Shown here: positions 1-9,477 of the stretch, piece after piece
How the letters are laid out: each line of letters begins with the position of its first letter
Numbering within the stretch: position 1 is the stretch's first letter
Assembly (NCBI RefSeq): GCF_000170795.1
Contig: NZ_ABCM01000019.1
Span: forward strand, 1-64,000
Reading direction: 5' to 3'
Length of the DNA stretch: 64,000 bases
Origin: Pedobacter sp. BAL39
GTDB taxonomy: Bacteria; Bacteroidota; Bacteroidia; Sphingobacteriales; Sphingobacteriaceae
The notes under the pieces: generated by a model
The model's input: only the letters and a program-made list of their open reading frames with translations
Told to the model about the DNA's origin: nothing
Databases searched by the model: none
Position numbers and translations under genes: made by a program

Positions 1-1315
1 GTGCCCTTCTGTAAATAATTCAATGCGCCGCTCCTTTTCTACGGCATTAAGTAATGCCAGCTGGTCGCCTGCAGGGCTCTCACCAAGATTGGCACGCCCT
101 CTGACCGCATTTATGTCCTCACGGGCTCCGGTAATATTGTTCAACATGGCACGTGCTTCAGCACGGATCAAATACTGCTCAGATAGCCGAAACCGTGTAG
201 AATATTCTTGTGTCGGCACATTTTCGGATCCAATTTTGTATTTGTAGGCAAAGTAGTATAAGTTGCCATTAGCGGATACTGAATTGATCCAGCTGCTTAC
301 CCGCGCATCGCCGGGCTCTGCCTTGAACGCATTTACCATTGTTTCATTGAGGAAAGTACTCTGGTCTTCCATGTAGGTAACCGGCCCACCTGCAGTTAAA
401 ACGAAATACCGGCCTTCCGCAGCATTCCTGTAAGTATTTGAATTGGTCGGTTGAATTTGCCATATCGCACCTCTACTATTCTTCAGAAACTCCCCATTTA
501 CTGGTATGAGTTCAAATCGTGATGATTGGTCAATTACTGCTGTAGCAGCGCTGTCTGCCCGCTCATAGTGCTCCGTGTATAAACTTGCCCTGGCAAGCAG
601 GGCAAGGGCAACCCATTTAGTTGGACGTACCCGTTCTTCTGTAGCCTGGTCAAAACTTGCATTCAGAAAATTTTCGCTGCATAGTAAAGCGCTTTGCTGC
701 AGGTCATTGATGACCAGACGCCAGACCTCTTCCTTCGGAGACCGCGGTAAAGTGGCATTCACCCTGTAGTCTGTTGTCAATGCCAGTGGCACGTCTCCAA
801 AATAGTTTAGTAGATAGAAGTAACATAGCGCACGCATAAATCTCGCTTCACCTTCAGTTGTCTGATCACATTTGCAGATAGCGTGGTGTGCCCTCTAAGT
901 TACTGAGCACCGAATTGCTGACATAAATGATCTCATATAGTCTGTTCCAGCTCCTTGTAAATACATTATTTGTGCTCACATAAGCATTTCGGTACACGTC
1001 ATTCCGGTCTATAAGCGTTGTGCTAAATAAAACAGATTCATCCGAGAGCAGCGCCGGTATGGACGAGGACAACCCCATGATTCCCTCGCTTACCGATCCA
1101 TAGCCGAGATCGGCATAAACATCCGTCATAATGGCGATTGCAGAGGCATCGTCTTTATAGGCTTTTTCAATAGTGGTGGAAGTAACTGGCGGATCGATCT
1201 CTATAAATTTCTTACAGGAATAGAACGAACAGCTGAACACGATCAGCAACATTCCCATCCGACTTCCTGCAATCATACGATTGAAAAAAAAGTAAATATT
1301 TTGGTCTAATTTCAT
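1..1315 (-). pseudogene. SusD/RagB-like nutrient-binding lipoprotein, frameshifted and cut by window edge
   Basis: This is the outer-membrane lipoprotein partner of the SusC transporter next to it, which captures glycans or other large nutrients at the cell surface. The N-terminus has a lipobox (FYSC) followed by KKFIEIDPP, typical of SusD. The first frame stops at a TGA at 866-868, after residue 149. The family motif GEARFMRALCYFYL and LNYFGDVPLA continue in another frame, which is open without stops from about 894 down to base 1 and ends in EKERRIELFTEGH. One net frame change between 866 and 897 therefore separates the two parts. It lies 11 bases after the SusC stop, so it is co-transcribed. 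It could be a true pseudogene, phase-variable or a sequencing error; the family call is secure. Confidence 0.85.
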
Positions 1316-1326
1316 GTCTTGTCAGA

Positions 1327-4300
1327 TTATAAGGTTAATTGAGCGCCGATGGTGATGGTCCGCAATGGCGGTAAGCTGGTGCTGGATAATGTCTCTGGAT
1401 CCAGGCCCGGGAACTTGGTGATGGTAAAGATGTTTTGTCCCTGCGTATAGATACGAAGGCCGTTCACCCTCATTTTATTCAGCCACATAGATGGCAATGA
1501 CCAGGACAAGCTGATATTTTTTAGCCTCACGTACGATGCGTCTGTAACCACTCCTTCACTCACACCATAAGCACTCGAGGCCAGATACAGTTCTGAAGGG
1601 TAATATGAACTTACCTTCTGATAGTGCTTACCTTGGTCGCCGGGGGATTTCCACCTGTCCAATATCGCGACAGACTGGTTTCCGCCAGCAAACCCATTGT
1701 AGGCCGACCCTGGCGAGAACCCCGCCACATTCTGGTCTAACCCCTTCTGTTTTGTAAATTGAAAGAGTACATCCAGCTGAATCCCCTTATAACTGAAAGA
1801 GTTCTGAAATCCACCGTAAAAATCAGGCGTCAGATCTACAATTTCTACGGCATCATGGTTCTCATACCAGATATACAATGGGTTACTGGTCAGATTGCCA
1901 TTCCTGTCAAAAAACTGAAAAAGGCCTGTTGTGGGATCCACACCATTATACCTGTACAGCCTCAAGAAAGACAGTGGCTGACCAACCTCATACGTTGTAG
2001 CATAACTGGATTGGCCCAGGTCGTCAAATCTGATCAGTTTGTTGCCAGCAACTGTAAAATTCAGGTTGCTCTTCCAGCTGAACTGCTGATTTTGTACAGG
2101 CACCGTATTCAATGAGATCTCCCAGCCGGAATTCTGTATCGTGGCAGGCATGTTTTGTGTCACCGAACCAAAACCGGTGGTGTAAGGAAGGTTGTAGTCC
2201 AAAAGCTGATTTGACGAGCGGTTGCGATAGTAGTTCAGGTTTAATAGAATTCTGTCCTTAAAAAATCCCAGATCAATTCCGGCTGATAGCTTTCTTGTTT
2301 CCTCCCATTGCAGGTTGCGATTGGCAAGCGTCAGGATGGACAAGGCATTCGCCTGCTGATAGGGAGTAAAATAACTGCTATTCGCCAACAACTCCATAAA
2401 TTGATAATCCCCGATCTGATCGCTTCCAGTTGTACCATAACTGACTTTCAATTTACCAAAACTCAAAGCCGGCAACAGCTCATCGACAAACTTTTCATTG
2501 GAAAAAATCCATGCACCAGCTACGGAAGCAAAATTATTGAACAGATTCTCGGGGCCAAAACGGGATGATCCATCTCTTCTCGCTGTAGCATTGACGATAT
2601 ACTTATCATTCCAGTTATAGTTAACGCGTGAAAATATCGCACTGTACTTATAACGTGAGGCAATGGTCGCATAATCATAAGATGCCAATGCAGTAGCAGC
2701 ACTCATGTTCTCCAGTACATCATCACTGGCGTATCCAACGCCTTCAGTTTCCTTTTTGTTCATATCCCGTCCCAGGAATGTCGCACCCACCAGTACACTT
2801 AATGTTCCCTTACCAATTGTTCTATGGTAGTCGAGCTGAGGTTCTACCTGCCAGGTGCTTTGGTTTCCATAGCCATAGGTTGCATACCGACTCGTTGTAG
2901 AACGGTATTCCGGACGGACTCGTGTTAAAGGCATGGTAAACAGGTCATCAGAATCCATATTGGAATATCCAAATGTACTGGACAGGTTTAAGTGCTCCAG
3001 AATCTTATAACTCATTGATAAACTGCTAATCAGACTCCCCAATGTCCTTTGGTTCTTCACCAGTAAATAAGACAGGGGATTGTCCCAGGTTGAGGTTGTG
3101 TACCCTCCCGATTCGATACCCGCCCAGTTGAGTGAACCGTCTGGCTGATACAAAGCAGGTGCATTCGGCGGAAGGCGCATGGCAATCGAGGTGAGCTCAC
3201 GGGTAGGCAGTTTGGTAATGCTCCTGAGGTACTGCAGATTCAGTTGCGTCTTAAATCGTCTGTTTGCAGAAGTATTGGTGATCACACTACTGATGGACGC
3301 TTTGCTGTCCGAATAGTTGTCGCGATAAACCGTGGTCTGTCTGTTGTAACCACCGGAGATCCGGAACTGCGTCAGCTCAGTTCCTCCCGAGATTCCCAGC
3401 TGTGCGTCAGTGTACCCTGCAGTATTACCCAGCAGTTCGTCCTGCCAGTCGGTATAGCGGTTTCGGTCCCAGGTACCATTGATATCGTAATCCTGCGGCC
3501 CGGCAGTCAATCCATCATTCTTCAAAGCTTCCTCCCGCAACTCGATGTACTGTGCTGTGTTCAGTAGCTCCAGTCGCCGGTTCATCCGGGCCCAGCCGTG
3601 CTGAATGTTCGCCTCCACCTTTGTGTCTCCAGCTTTTCCCTTTTTGGTAGTGATCAGGATTGCGCCAGCCGCCGCACGGGAACCATAAATGGAAGTGGCA
3701 TCCGCATCTTTCAAGATGGTGATCGACTCAATATCTGAAGGATTGATCAGGTTGATGGTGCTGCTGGCACCAGAGGGGCTCACCCCTCCATCGGCCCTGC
3801 CTGATCCTCCCTGGGGACTGTAGGAGTCGGGCAGCGTTTGTGAAGGGTAGGGTATTCCGTCGACGACATACAAGGGATCGCTCCCACGGGTTAAACTGCT
3901 CTGCCCCTGTATACGTACAGTGACACCAGTTCCCGGGAATCCCCCGGCTTGCACAACAGTCATACCCGGTACCGTTCCCTGCAATGCCAGTAAGGCATTG
4001 CTGACCGGTTGTTTCTCAATATCGTCAGCTTTCACGGTTGTGATATTCCCAGTACTTAACCTGCGACTGGTGGTTCCATAGGCGATTACTTGTATCTCAT
4101 CCAGCTTAGATGTAGCCGGCTGTAAGGCAATCACTCCCATATCGGGCCTGGCCGGAATCTGAACGGTCTGATAACCGATATAGGAAAAAGACAGAATATC
4201 CCCTTCATTGATCCCTTTGATTAAAAACCTACCATTCCTATCGGTAACTGCGCCCGCATTTGAATTCTCGGCCCTTAATGTAACTCCAGAGAGTGGCCTC

Positions 4301-4737
4301 AACTGGATGTCTACCACTCGACCTGACACATCAAATGACTGTAGTCGGGCAACCAGTGACTCCAGGTAACCGGGTCGGCTTTTAGCTCGGATGGAGATGA
4401 TTTTACCTTCAATTTTGTAAACCAATTCGACGTCTTTAAACACGGTGCGCAGCGCTTCTTCCAGACTGGCATGAGCTAAGCTGATGTCTACCCGCTGTTC
4501 CTTCGGGATGATTTTACTATCGTAAAAAACATCGTATCCACTTTGTTTCCTGATCTCCTTCAAGACGGATTCAAGAGGCATGTTTTTCCGATTGATCGTA
4601 ATGCGCTGGCCAAATGTCGCTGCACTGACCTGTAAAAGAGATGCTAGTAATATAACGGCGGTGAGTCGCATAATTAGCAATAAGTTGTGGCATACCTGCC
4701 GGGATACGACAAATTTCCTGGTATATTTTTTATACAT
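1327..4737 (-). CDS. SusC/RagA-family TonB-linked outer-membrane transporter with N-terminal STN domain
   Basis: This large TonB-dependent outer-membrane barrel imports nutrients bound by the neighbouring SusD. The chosen start (MYKKYTRKF) gives a charged N-terminus and a hydrophobic signal (AVILLASLLQVSA); an upstream in-frame ATG at 4782 is possible. In order there are a secretin/TonB N-terminal (STN) domain (NMPLESVLKEIRKQSGYDV), a carboxypeptidase-like regulatory domain (SGRVVDIQLRPLSGVTL), the plug with YVVDGIP and ILKDADATSIYGSRAAAGAI, and the barrel ending in TITIGAQLTL. An STN domain with an adjacent FecR and ECF sigma factor is the usual sign of surface-signalling control: ligand binding is relayed through FecR to the sigma factor. 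The substrate cannot be read from sequence. Confidence 0.95.
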   Translation of the reverse strand: MYKKYTRKFVVSRQVCHNLLLIMRLTAVILLASLLQVSAATFGQRITINRKNMPLESVLKEIRKQSGYDVFYDSKIIPKEQRVDISLAHASLEEALRTVFKDVELVYKIEGKIISIRAKSRPGYLESLVARLQSFDVSGRVVDIQLRPLSGVTLRAENSNAGAVTDRNGRFLIKGINEGDILSFSYIGYQTVQIPARPDMGVIALQPATSKLDEIQVIAYGTTSRRLSTGNITTVKADDIEKQPVSNALLALQGTVPGMTVVQAGGFPGTGVTVRIQGQSSLTRGSDPLYVVDGIPYPSQTLPDSYSPQGGSGRADGGVSPSGASSTINLINPSDIESITILKDADATSIYGSRAAAGAILITTKKGKAGDTKVEANIQHGWARMNRRLELLNTAQYIELREEALKNDGLTAGPQDYDINGTWDRNRYTDWQDELLGNTAGYTDAQLGISGGTELTQFRISGGYNRQTTVYRDNYSDSKASISSVITNTSANRRFKTQLNLQYLRSITKLPTRELTSIAMRLPPNAPALYQPDGSLNWAGIESGGYTTSTWDNPLSYLLVKNQRTLGSLISSLSMSYKILEHLNLSSTFGYSNMDSDDLFTMPLTRVRPEYRSTTSRYATYGYGNQSTWQVEPQLDYHRTIGKGTLSVLVGATFLGRDMNKKETEGVGYASDDVLENMSAATALASYDYATIASRYKYSAIFSRVNYNWNDKYIVNATARRDGSSRFGPENLFNNFASVAGAWIFSNEKFVDELLPALSFGKLKVSYGTTGSDQIGDYQFMELLANSSYFTPYQQANALSILTLANRNLQWEETRKLSAGIDLGFFKDRILLNLNYYRNRSSNQLLDYNLPYTTGFGSVTQNMPATIQNSGWEISLNTVPVQNQQFSWKSNLNFTVAGNKLIRFDDLGQSSYATTYEVGQPLSFLRLYRYNGVDPTTGLFQFFDRNGNLTSNPLYIWYENHDAVEIVDLTPDFYGGFQNSFSYKGIQLDVLFQFTKQKGLDQNVAGFSPGSAYNGFAGGNQSVAILDRWKSPGDQGKHYQKVSSYYPSELYLASSAYGVSEGVVTDASYVRLKNISLSWSLPSMWLNKMRVNGLRIYTQGQNIFTITKFPGLDPETLSSTSLPPLRTITIGAQLTL

Positions 4738-4826
4738 TTGCTTGGTTTGGTTGAGCAAGATGCCTCTTCTTTCCACGGACAAGGCAACTGCGGTTCTAGT
4801 TGATTTCTTTGACTGACGCCAAACTT

Positions 4827-4860
4827 CAACCAGATCTTTCTAAGGTCTGGTTGTTTTTTT
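4827..4860 (+). terminator. Inverted repeat with T-run between fecR and susC
   Basis: CAACCAGA (4827-4834) pairs with TCTGGTTG (4846-4853) and is followed on the plus strand by a run of T. It looks like an intrinsic terminator reading rightward, yet both flanking genes are on the minus strand, where the T-run comes before the stem. It may block antisense transcription into fecR or be a structured leader of susC. Confidence 0.45.
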
Positions 4861-4944
4861 TATAGCTATCGTAGGGTTTTCTTCATCTGTTGATGTTTAG
4901 TAAATACTTCTATTAATTATCACATTGTTATCGGAAATGATGTC

Positions 4945-6135
4945 TTATTTGAAAACATATAGCTTTTTTCCCTCCATCCGGAACTTCACAAATCCGGTAT
5001 TTTCAATGGACTTTAAAACGGTTGATAAATTATTGCTCCTGGAAATCCAACCTCCTGACTCCAGCTCTTCTGGTACTGAGGGATCATAGATTACCTCTAC
5101 GTCATACCAGCGCGCTATTTTACGCATGGCAGTTTTAAAGTTTACCCTATTCAGGTTAAAATCACCATCCTTCCAATCGGTAACGCTTTCCACGTTCACC
5201 CGGCCTACTGTAATGCCAGCTCCATTGCTCCTGCTCTGCTCTCCAGGTTGGATCACCCGCTGTGTACCATTTGCGCTTACCTTCACTGCCCCCTCCACCA
5301 GGGTAGTAGCAATTGAAGACTCATCCTGATAGCTATTGACATTAAAGTGTGTGCCCAATACCTCGACTTCCTGGTTACCTGTTTTCACAATGAATGGGTG
5401 CTTCCTATCCTTGGCCACTTCAAAATATCCTTCACCACTCAACCTGACAATTCGCTTTCCAGCCTCATTCAAGCCCATGCTATAGGTCAGACTGGAAGCA
5501 GCATTCAGGTATACCAATGAGCCATCTGGCAGACGAACGTTGTAAGTTTCCCCATTTGCGGTCGACAAAGTATTGAGCCTGGAAGGGTCAATACCAGATC
5601 CCGTAGATGCATATTCCAACTGACCGTTTGTAGATTTACGAACTACCATACCAGATTCTTCTACCAGCATTCCTTTTACTGCACCATTTAGACTGATCTT
5701 CCTGCCATCTGCTAAAGTCAGGGTCGCACCAACTTTACCTGGGGGAATGTCTTTTGTGACCACCACGCTCTGGCTGACATCGACATTTTTCCAGTGGTCA
5801 TGGAAGAGCCATACGCCAGTGAGCATAGTTGCTATCACAGCTGCAACAGCAAACCACTTGTAGTTCATTCTATTTACCGGTACAGGGGCTCTGCCATCAA
5901 TCACATGGATGACCTCTTTAATTTTCAGCAACACCTGGTCCCTGCGCTTTTGATCATCTTCATCAGCCGCAGCTAAATCGGCCAGCTCCATATCGGTTTC
6001 CAACAGCCTGATAAAGACTGCATCATTTTTTTCTTCCCCAATTAATTGGAACAGTGCTCTCACTTCTCCTTCAGAGGATTCATGGTGGATGAACTTTTGT
6101 AAAAGAATTTCAGAAGATAATGGTGGCTGCGACAT
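4945..6135 (-). CDS. FecR-family anti-sigma factor
   Basis: This inner-membrane regulator transmits the signal from the TonB-linked transporter to the ECF sigma factor. An N-terminal cytoplasmic domain of about 90 residues is followed by one membrane segment (WFAVAAVIATMLTGVWLF, near 91-110). Then come a periplasmic FecR domain (LPDGSLVYLNAASSLTY, SGEGYFEVAKD, VLGTHFNV) and a C-terminal DUF4974 domain (NFKTAMRKIARWYDVEVIY). The length of 396 is normal for Bacteroidota FecR. The gene lies between the sigma factor gene (86 bases upstream) and susC, the canonical order for these cell-surface signalling loci. Confidence 0.95.
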   Translation of the reverse strand: MSQPPLSSEILLQKFIHHESSEGEVRALFQLIGEEKNDAVFIRLLETDMELADLAAADEDDQKRRDQVLLKIKEVIHVIDGRAPVPVNRMNYKWFAVAAVIATMLTGVWLFHDHWKNVDVSQSVVVTKDIPPGKVGATLTLADGRKISLNGAVKGMLVEESGMVVRKSTNGQLEYASTGSGIDPSRLNTLSTANGETYNVRLPDGSLVYLNAASSLTYSMGLNEAGKRIVRLSGEGYFEVAKDRKHPFIVKTGNQEVEVLGTHFNVNSYQDESSIATTLVEGAVKVSANGTQRVIQPGEQSRSNGAGITVGRVNVESVTDWKDGDFNLNRVNFKTAMRKIARWYDVEVIYDPSVPEELESGGWISRSNNLSTVLKSIENTGFVKFRMEGKKLYVFK

Positions 6136-6221
6136 CTCGTTATTTACGCTTCAATTGTGCTTGCTATTCAGGGATAAGAGTATGCCCAGCGAAACTATAA
6201 CTATCCAATAAACAGAATAAA

Positions 6222-6830
6222 TTACAACTTACTGTCTGTCAGCAATATAATTATTGAAAGACTGAGTATATCCGCGCGATTTTCCAGACTTTTACGCAGA
6301 AACTGCATGGCGTGGCCCAACTGGTTATTCACTGTGCTTGTCGAAATGCCCAGATGCGCAGCGATCTGTTTATGGCTAAGTCCCTGGTTCCGGCTAAGTT
6401 CCCAGATCAGACGACGCTGCTCTGGTAATTGTGCTACCGCCATCTCGATGACCCGCTTGCTTTCCTTCACCATCAGCTGTTCCTCAGTGTCATTGCTATA
6501 AGTCGCCTGGCCCATAGCCATCTTGTCGACAAGCTTATGAGTGTTCGCTATTTTTTTAAGGTAGCTCAGTGTTTTGTTTGCTGCGATATTAAACAAATAT
6601 GAGGTCGGAAATTTTACGTCCAGCAGCAGATGCCGGTTGATCCAGAGCTGCACAAATATGTCCTGTATGATTTCTTCTGTCAGCGCTTTTGATCGGACCA
6701 TTTTGTCAACATAGGGAAAAAGCCGCGCGGAGTAGTGATGATAAACGGCTTCAAAACAGCGTTCGTCACCTTTAGCCAATCCAGCGAACAATTCGGCTTC
6801 ATTGATGAGTTTCTGTCTTCCTTGCCCCAT
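6222..6830 (-). CDS. ECF RNA polymerase sigma factor (sigma-70 family, Bacteroidota type)
   Basis: This 202-residue sigma factor probably directs transcription of the fecR-susC-susD genes. Region 2 includes ALTEEIIQDIFVQLWINR and region 4 has the helix-turn-helix LSHKQIAAHLGISTSTVNNQ. The roughly 23-residue C-terminal tail after region 4 (SLENRADILSLSIIILL) is hydrophobic. It is the first gene of the minus-strand locus. Pairing with FecR is inferred from adjacency. No clear promoter for the gene itself was found in the 280 bases upstream. Confidence 0.93.
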   Translation of the reverse strand: MGQGRQKLINEAELFAGLAKGDERCFEAVYHHYSARLFPYVDKMVRSKALTEEIIQDIFVQLWINRHLLLDVKFPTSYLFNIAANKTLSYLKKIANTHKLVDKMAMGQATYSNDTEEQLMVKESKRVIEMAVAQLPEQRRLIWELSRNQGLSHKQIAAHLGISTSTVNNQLGHAMQFLRKSLENRADILSLSIIILLTDSKL

Positions 6831-7113
6831 TTCCCTTTATAAATTTGATGGTATGATTGTCTTATAGCTCAATTACGAATGCAATCTGGCGCAATATTCA
6901 AATTATTTAGCAAATTTTCCGAACGGAACAAATATTTCAGATGTTGTTGCACCAACATTTCCACTGTTCTATTAAAAATATTGCCAACTTTCCCTGGATT
7001 GGGCTGTCCAACCGCTTTCCTGTGTAATCCTGTATTCTTTAAGCCGTCATGATGCTAAAAAGTCCGGGTTAACAGATATATAAAGATCTATTCTATATTT
7101 ACGATATAATTGA

Positions 7114-7428
7114 ATGATCATACCGATGCGACAACTAAACAGACAAACTAAAATATTGACCTATTTCTTTGGAACTATAGTCATCTTCGGGCTCCTTACC
7201 TGCATCTCCTATGAAAATGGAATGGCGTATGATTCGGAGACAGCCATGGGATTTCCCCTTACATTCTATAAAATGGGCGTAGGTCAGAGTTTGAGAACGG
7301 GAGAGATGGAACAATTTACTAATTTTGATCCGGTGTCGCTGTCCATTGACCTGCTCAGTTCAATACTGATTTTTTTAAGCCTATACTTTCTGTTTAATAT
7401 GTTGCTGCGAAACAAAAGAATGTTTTAA
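7114..7428 (+). CDS. Small two-TM membrane protein, unknown function
   Basis: A 104-residue protein with two predicted membrane segments: residues about 14-30 (ILTYFFGTIVIFGLLTCIS) and 79-97 (LLSSILIFLSLYFLFNMLL). They are separated by a polar loop containing GMAYDSETAMGFPLTFYK. I do not recognise a family, although the loop resembles small uncharacterised membrane proteins of Sphingobacteriaceae. The gene stands alone on the plus strand and ends before a strong hairpin at 7482-7518. An alternative start lies four codons downstream (MRQLNRQ). Confidence 0.65.
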   Translation: MIIPMRQLNRQTKILTYFFGTIVIFGLLTCISYENGMAYDSETAMGFPLTFYKMGVGQSLRTGEMEQFTNFDPVSLSIDLLSSILIFLSLYFLFNMLLRNKRMF

Positions 7429-7481
7429 TTCCTTTACATGAAAACGACTGTTTACCAGGCACTACCGTAAACCAATAAACA

Positions 7482-7518
7482 AAAACACCTGAAGAAACTA
7501 TAGTCCTTCAGGTGTTTT
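7482..7518. terminator. Bidirectional intrinsic terminator
   Basis: AAAACACCTGAAG (7482-7494) pairs perfectly with CTTCAGGTGTTTT (7506-7518) around an 11-base loop, with A/T tracts on both sides. It sits between two converging genes (ends at 7428 and 7551) and can stop transcription from both. Confidence 0.88.
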
Positions 7519-7550
7519 ACAATATTTGTCAAGCAGGGATATCTGGCGAT

Positions 7551-8945
7551 TTAGTAAGCGTTTTCCTCGCCTCTGAATACATTGATGATGGTCATAAAGA
7601 TGATCTTCACATCCAGCATACCAGTCCAGTTTTCAAGATACCAGATGTCATGCTGAACACGTTTCTCCATGGCACCATCTTCTTTAGTCTCACCCCTAAA
7701 GCCATTTACCTGTGCCCAGCCTGTAATTCCTGGTTTCATGAAGTGGCGCACCATAAACTGGCTGATCAGTGCTTTATACTCTTCGGTGTGGCTTAACATA
7801 TGCGGTCTTGGACCAACAACGGTCATGCTACCAGCAAAAACATTGAAGAACTGAGGCAATTCATCGAGACTTGTCTTTCTAAGGAACTTTCCGATGGCAG
7901 TGATCCTGTCATCGTCTTTCGTTGCCTGTTTCTTGTCGCTATTGCCGTTCACCTTCATGCTTCGGAATTTCAGACACCAGAAAGGTTCATCATTACGTCC
8001 ACTGCGGAGTTGTTTGAATAAAACCGGCCCCGGGCTCTGCAGTTTAATCAGCAACGCGATGATCGGATATAACCAGCTCAGTATAAAAACAATTACCAAA
8101 CCGCTGAAAACAATATCAAAGGCTCTCTTCTTAAACCTATTGCTCATGAGCTCCAAAGGCTCGTTACGTAGACTGATGATGGGAAACTCACCACCCATAT
8201 AAGAAATGTTATAAGGCGTAGCTAAAGATCCGGCAATATCAGGTATGAACTTCAGGCGCAGACATTGTTTATCAGCCTCACGAACCAAGGTATGGATTCC
8301 AGAGAACTTTTCCGGTGGAACAGCTACATATAGATCTTCTACCCCATGTGCAGCAGCAGTCTGCATTTCTGCAATCGCAAAATCAGACAACATCCCGGTT
8401 TGCTCACTGTAGATGTTTTTGTCAGACTTGGCAATCACTCCATAGAAGTCAACGTTCAACTGTTTGGTAAGGTAGCTGGCCAATCGGTTTCCAGTAGGAT
8501 TTTCACCCATTACCGCTACTTTCTTGGTCACACTGAATTTATTGATCAACAGAAACTGAAGTGCTGTTCCGATAAAACGGTTAAGCAGGAACGACGCACT
8601 AAGTAACAGATAGAATATGATTAAAAATGTTTTCGAGAATGCCACATCTTTCTCAAATAACAGGTAAACCGAAAACAATACCGCGTGCATCAGGATACTT
8701 CTCCATGTTCCGCGATAAATGCGCTCCAGGCGACGTGCCCCATAGTCCGTATACAAACGGAAAAACAAAGTGTTGAATAACCAGATCAGGTTACATACAA
8801 TCACATAATGCTGAACAAGATCATAAGAAACTTCTTTTCCAAAATACCCAGTCACATAATAAGAAAGAAAGTAAACCAGGTTCAGCATGAGTATATCTGT
8901 GATGGGCAGAATATACTTGAGGAGATACAAATAACGTGTTTGCAT
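7551..8945 (-). CDS. Exopolysaccharide polyprenyl glycosylphosphotransferase (WbaP/WcaJ-like priming enzyme)
   Basis: This inner-membrane enzyme transfers a sugar-1-phosphate (often glucose or galactose) from a nucleotide sugar to undecaprenyl phosphate, the first step of repeat-unit assembly. There are four N-terminal membrane segments, then a CoA-binding-like Rossmann part (KVAVMGENPTGNRLASYL), a fifth membrane segment (VFSGLVIVFILSWLYPIIAL) and the catalytic bacterial sugar transferase domain. That domain has LIKLQSPGPVLFKQLRSGRN, FWCLKFRSM, RKTSLDELPQFFNVF, VVGPRPHM and KPGITGWAQVNG. I start at the ATG at 8945 (MQTRYLYLL) because the in-frame upstream extension is not membrane-like. Sugar specificity is not predictable. 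Confidence 0.93.
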   Translation of the reverse strand: MQTRYLYLLKYILPITDILMLNLVYFLSYYVTGYFGKEVSYDLVQHYVIVCNLIWLFNTLFFRLYTDYGARRLERIYRGTWRSILMHAVLFSVYLLFEKDVAFSKTFLIIFYLLLSASFLLNRFIGTALQFLLINKFSVTKKVAVMGENPTGNRLASYLTKQLNVDFYGVIAKSDKNIYSEQTGMLSDFAIAEMQTAAAHGVEDLYVAVPPEKFSGIHTLVREADKQCLRLKFIPDIAGSLATPYNISYMGGEFPIISLRNEPLELMSNRFKKRAFDIVFSGLVIVFILSWLYPIIALLIKLQSPGPVLFKQLRSGRNDEPFWCLKFRSMKVNGNSDKKQATKDDDRITAIGKFLRKTSLDELPQFFNVFAGSMTVVGPRPHMLSHTEEYKALISQFMVRHFMKPGITGWAQVNGFRGETKEDGAMEKRVQHDIWYLENWTGMLDVKIIFMTIINVFRGEENAY

Positions 8946-8996
8946 AATGGGTATATTTAAGTAGGATGAACGATGTAAGGCCTTGCGGCTACCCAA

Positions 8997-9477
8997 TTGT
9001 TACAATAACTATTCCAGTTGAAAAAATACTGTGCCGAGAAGATTAAATTCATGTTAACGAAAAATGAAAATAAATCCATGATCGGCCCTCTTGCTCACAA
9101 AAAGTATCAAAAACAGGAATGTTTTTATTCGAAAAAAAATTCGTTACCTCTTTTTTGTAGTAAAACTTGGAAAATCAGCAAAATAACATCGTTTTAATCG
9201 ATAAAACACTCGGAATTTTACCTAAAACGCCTCAGTATTAAAAAAAACGGCTTATTTGAAGATAAATCACCTGATCGTCAAGGAAAAACATAAAATTCAA
9301 ATTAATACGGCTTGTATATTTAACAATTCACTCTGAGGCTTAGTGTCCAAAATACACACCAGTTATAACCGAGCTTAAAGGCGCCTCAGAGTGGATTTTT
9401 CAAACCTTCCTGCAGATTGTACTGAAAATGATACAAACAATTATTGCTACAAATACTATCGCTCAGGCTACAGATAA
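8997..9477. other. 480-base non-coding gap between rmlA and the priming transferase
   Basis: AT-rich, no convincing coding sequence. It contains the inverted repeat listed at 9325-9397 and must hold the promoter for the priming transferase gene unless rmlA reads through. Several T-rich runs at 9120-9250 were seen, but no exact TAnnTTTG element could be assigned. Confidence 0.6.
9325..9397 (-). terminator. 15-bp inverted repeat with 43-base loop downstream of rmlA
   Basis: AATTCACTCTGAGGC (9325-9339) pairs with GCCTCAGAGTGGATT (9383-9397), with one G-T wobble. The loop of 43 bases is long for a simple terminator. On the minus strand it lies 80 bases after the rmlA stop and before the priming transferase, so it may be a terminator, attenuator or structured leader. 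Confidence 0.5.
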
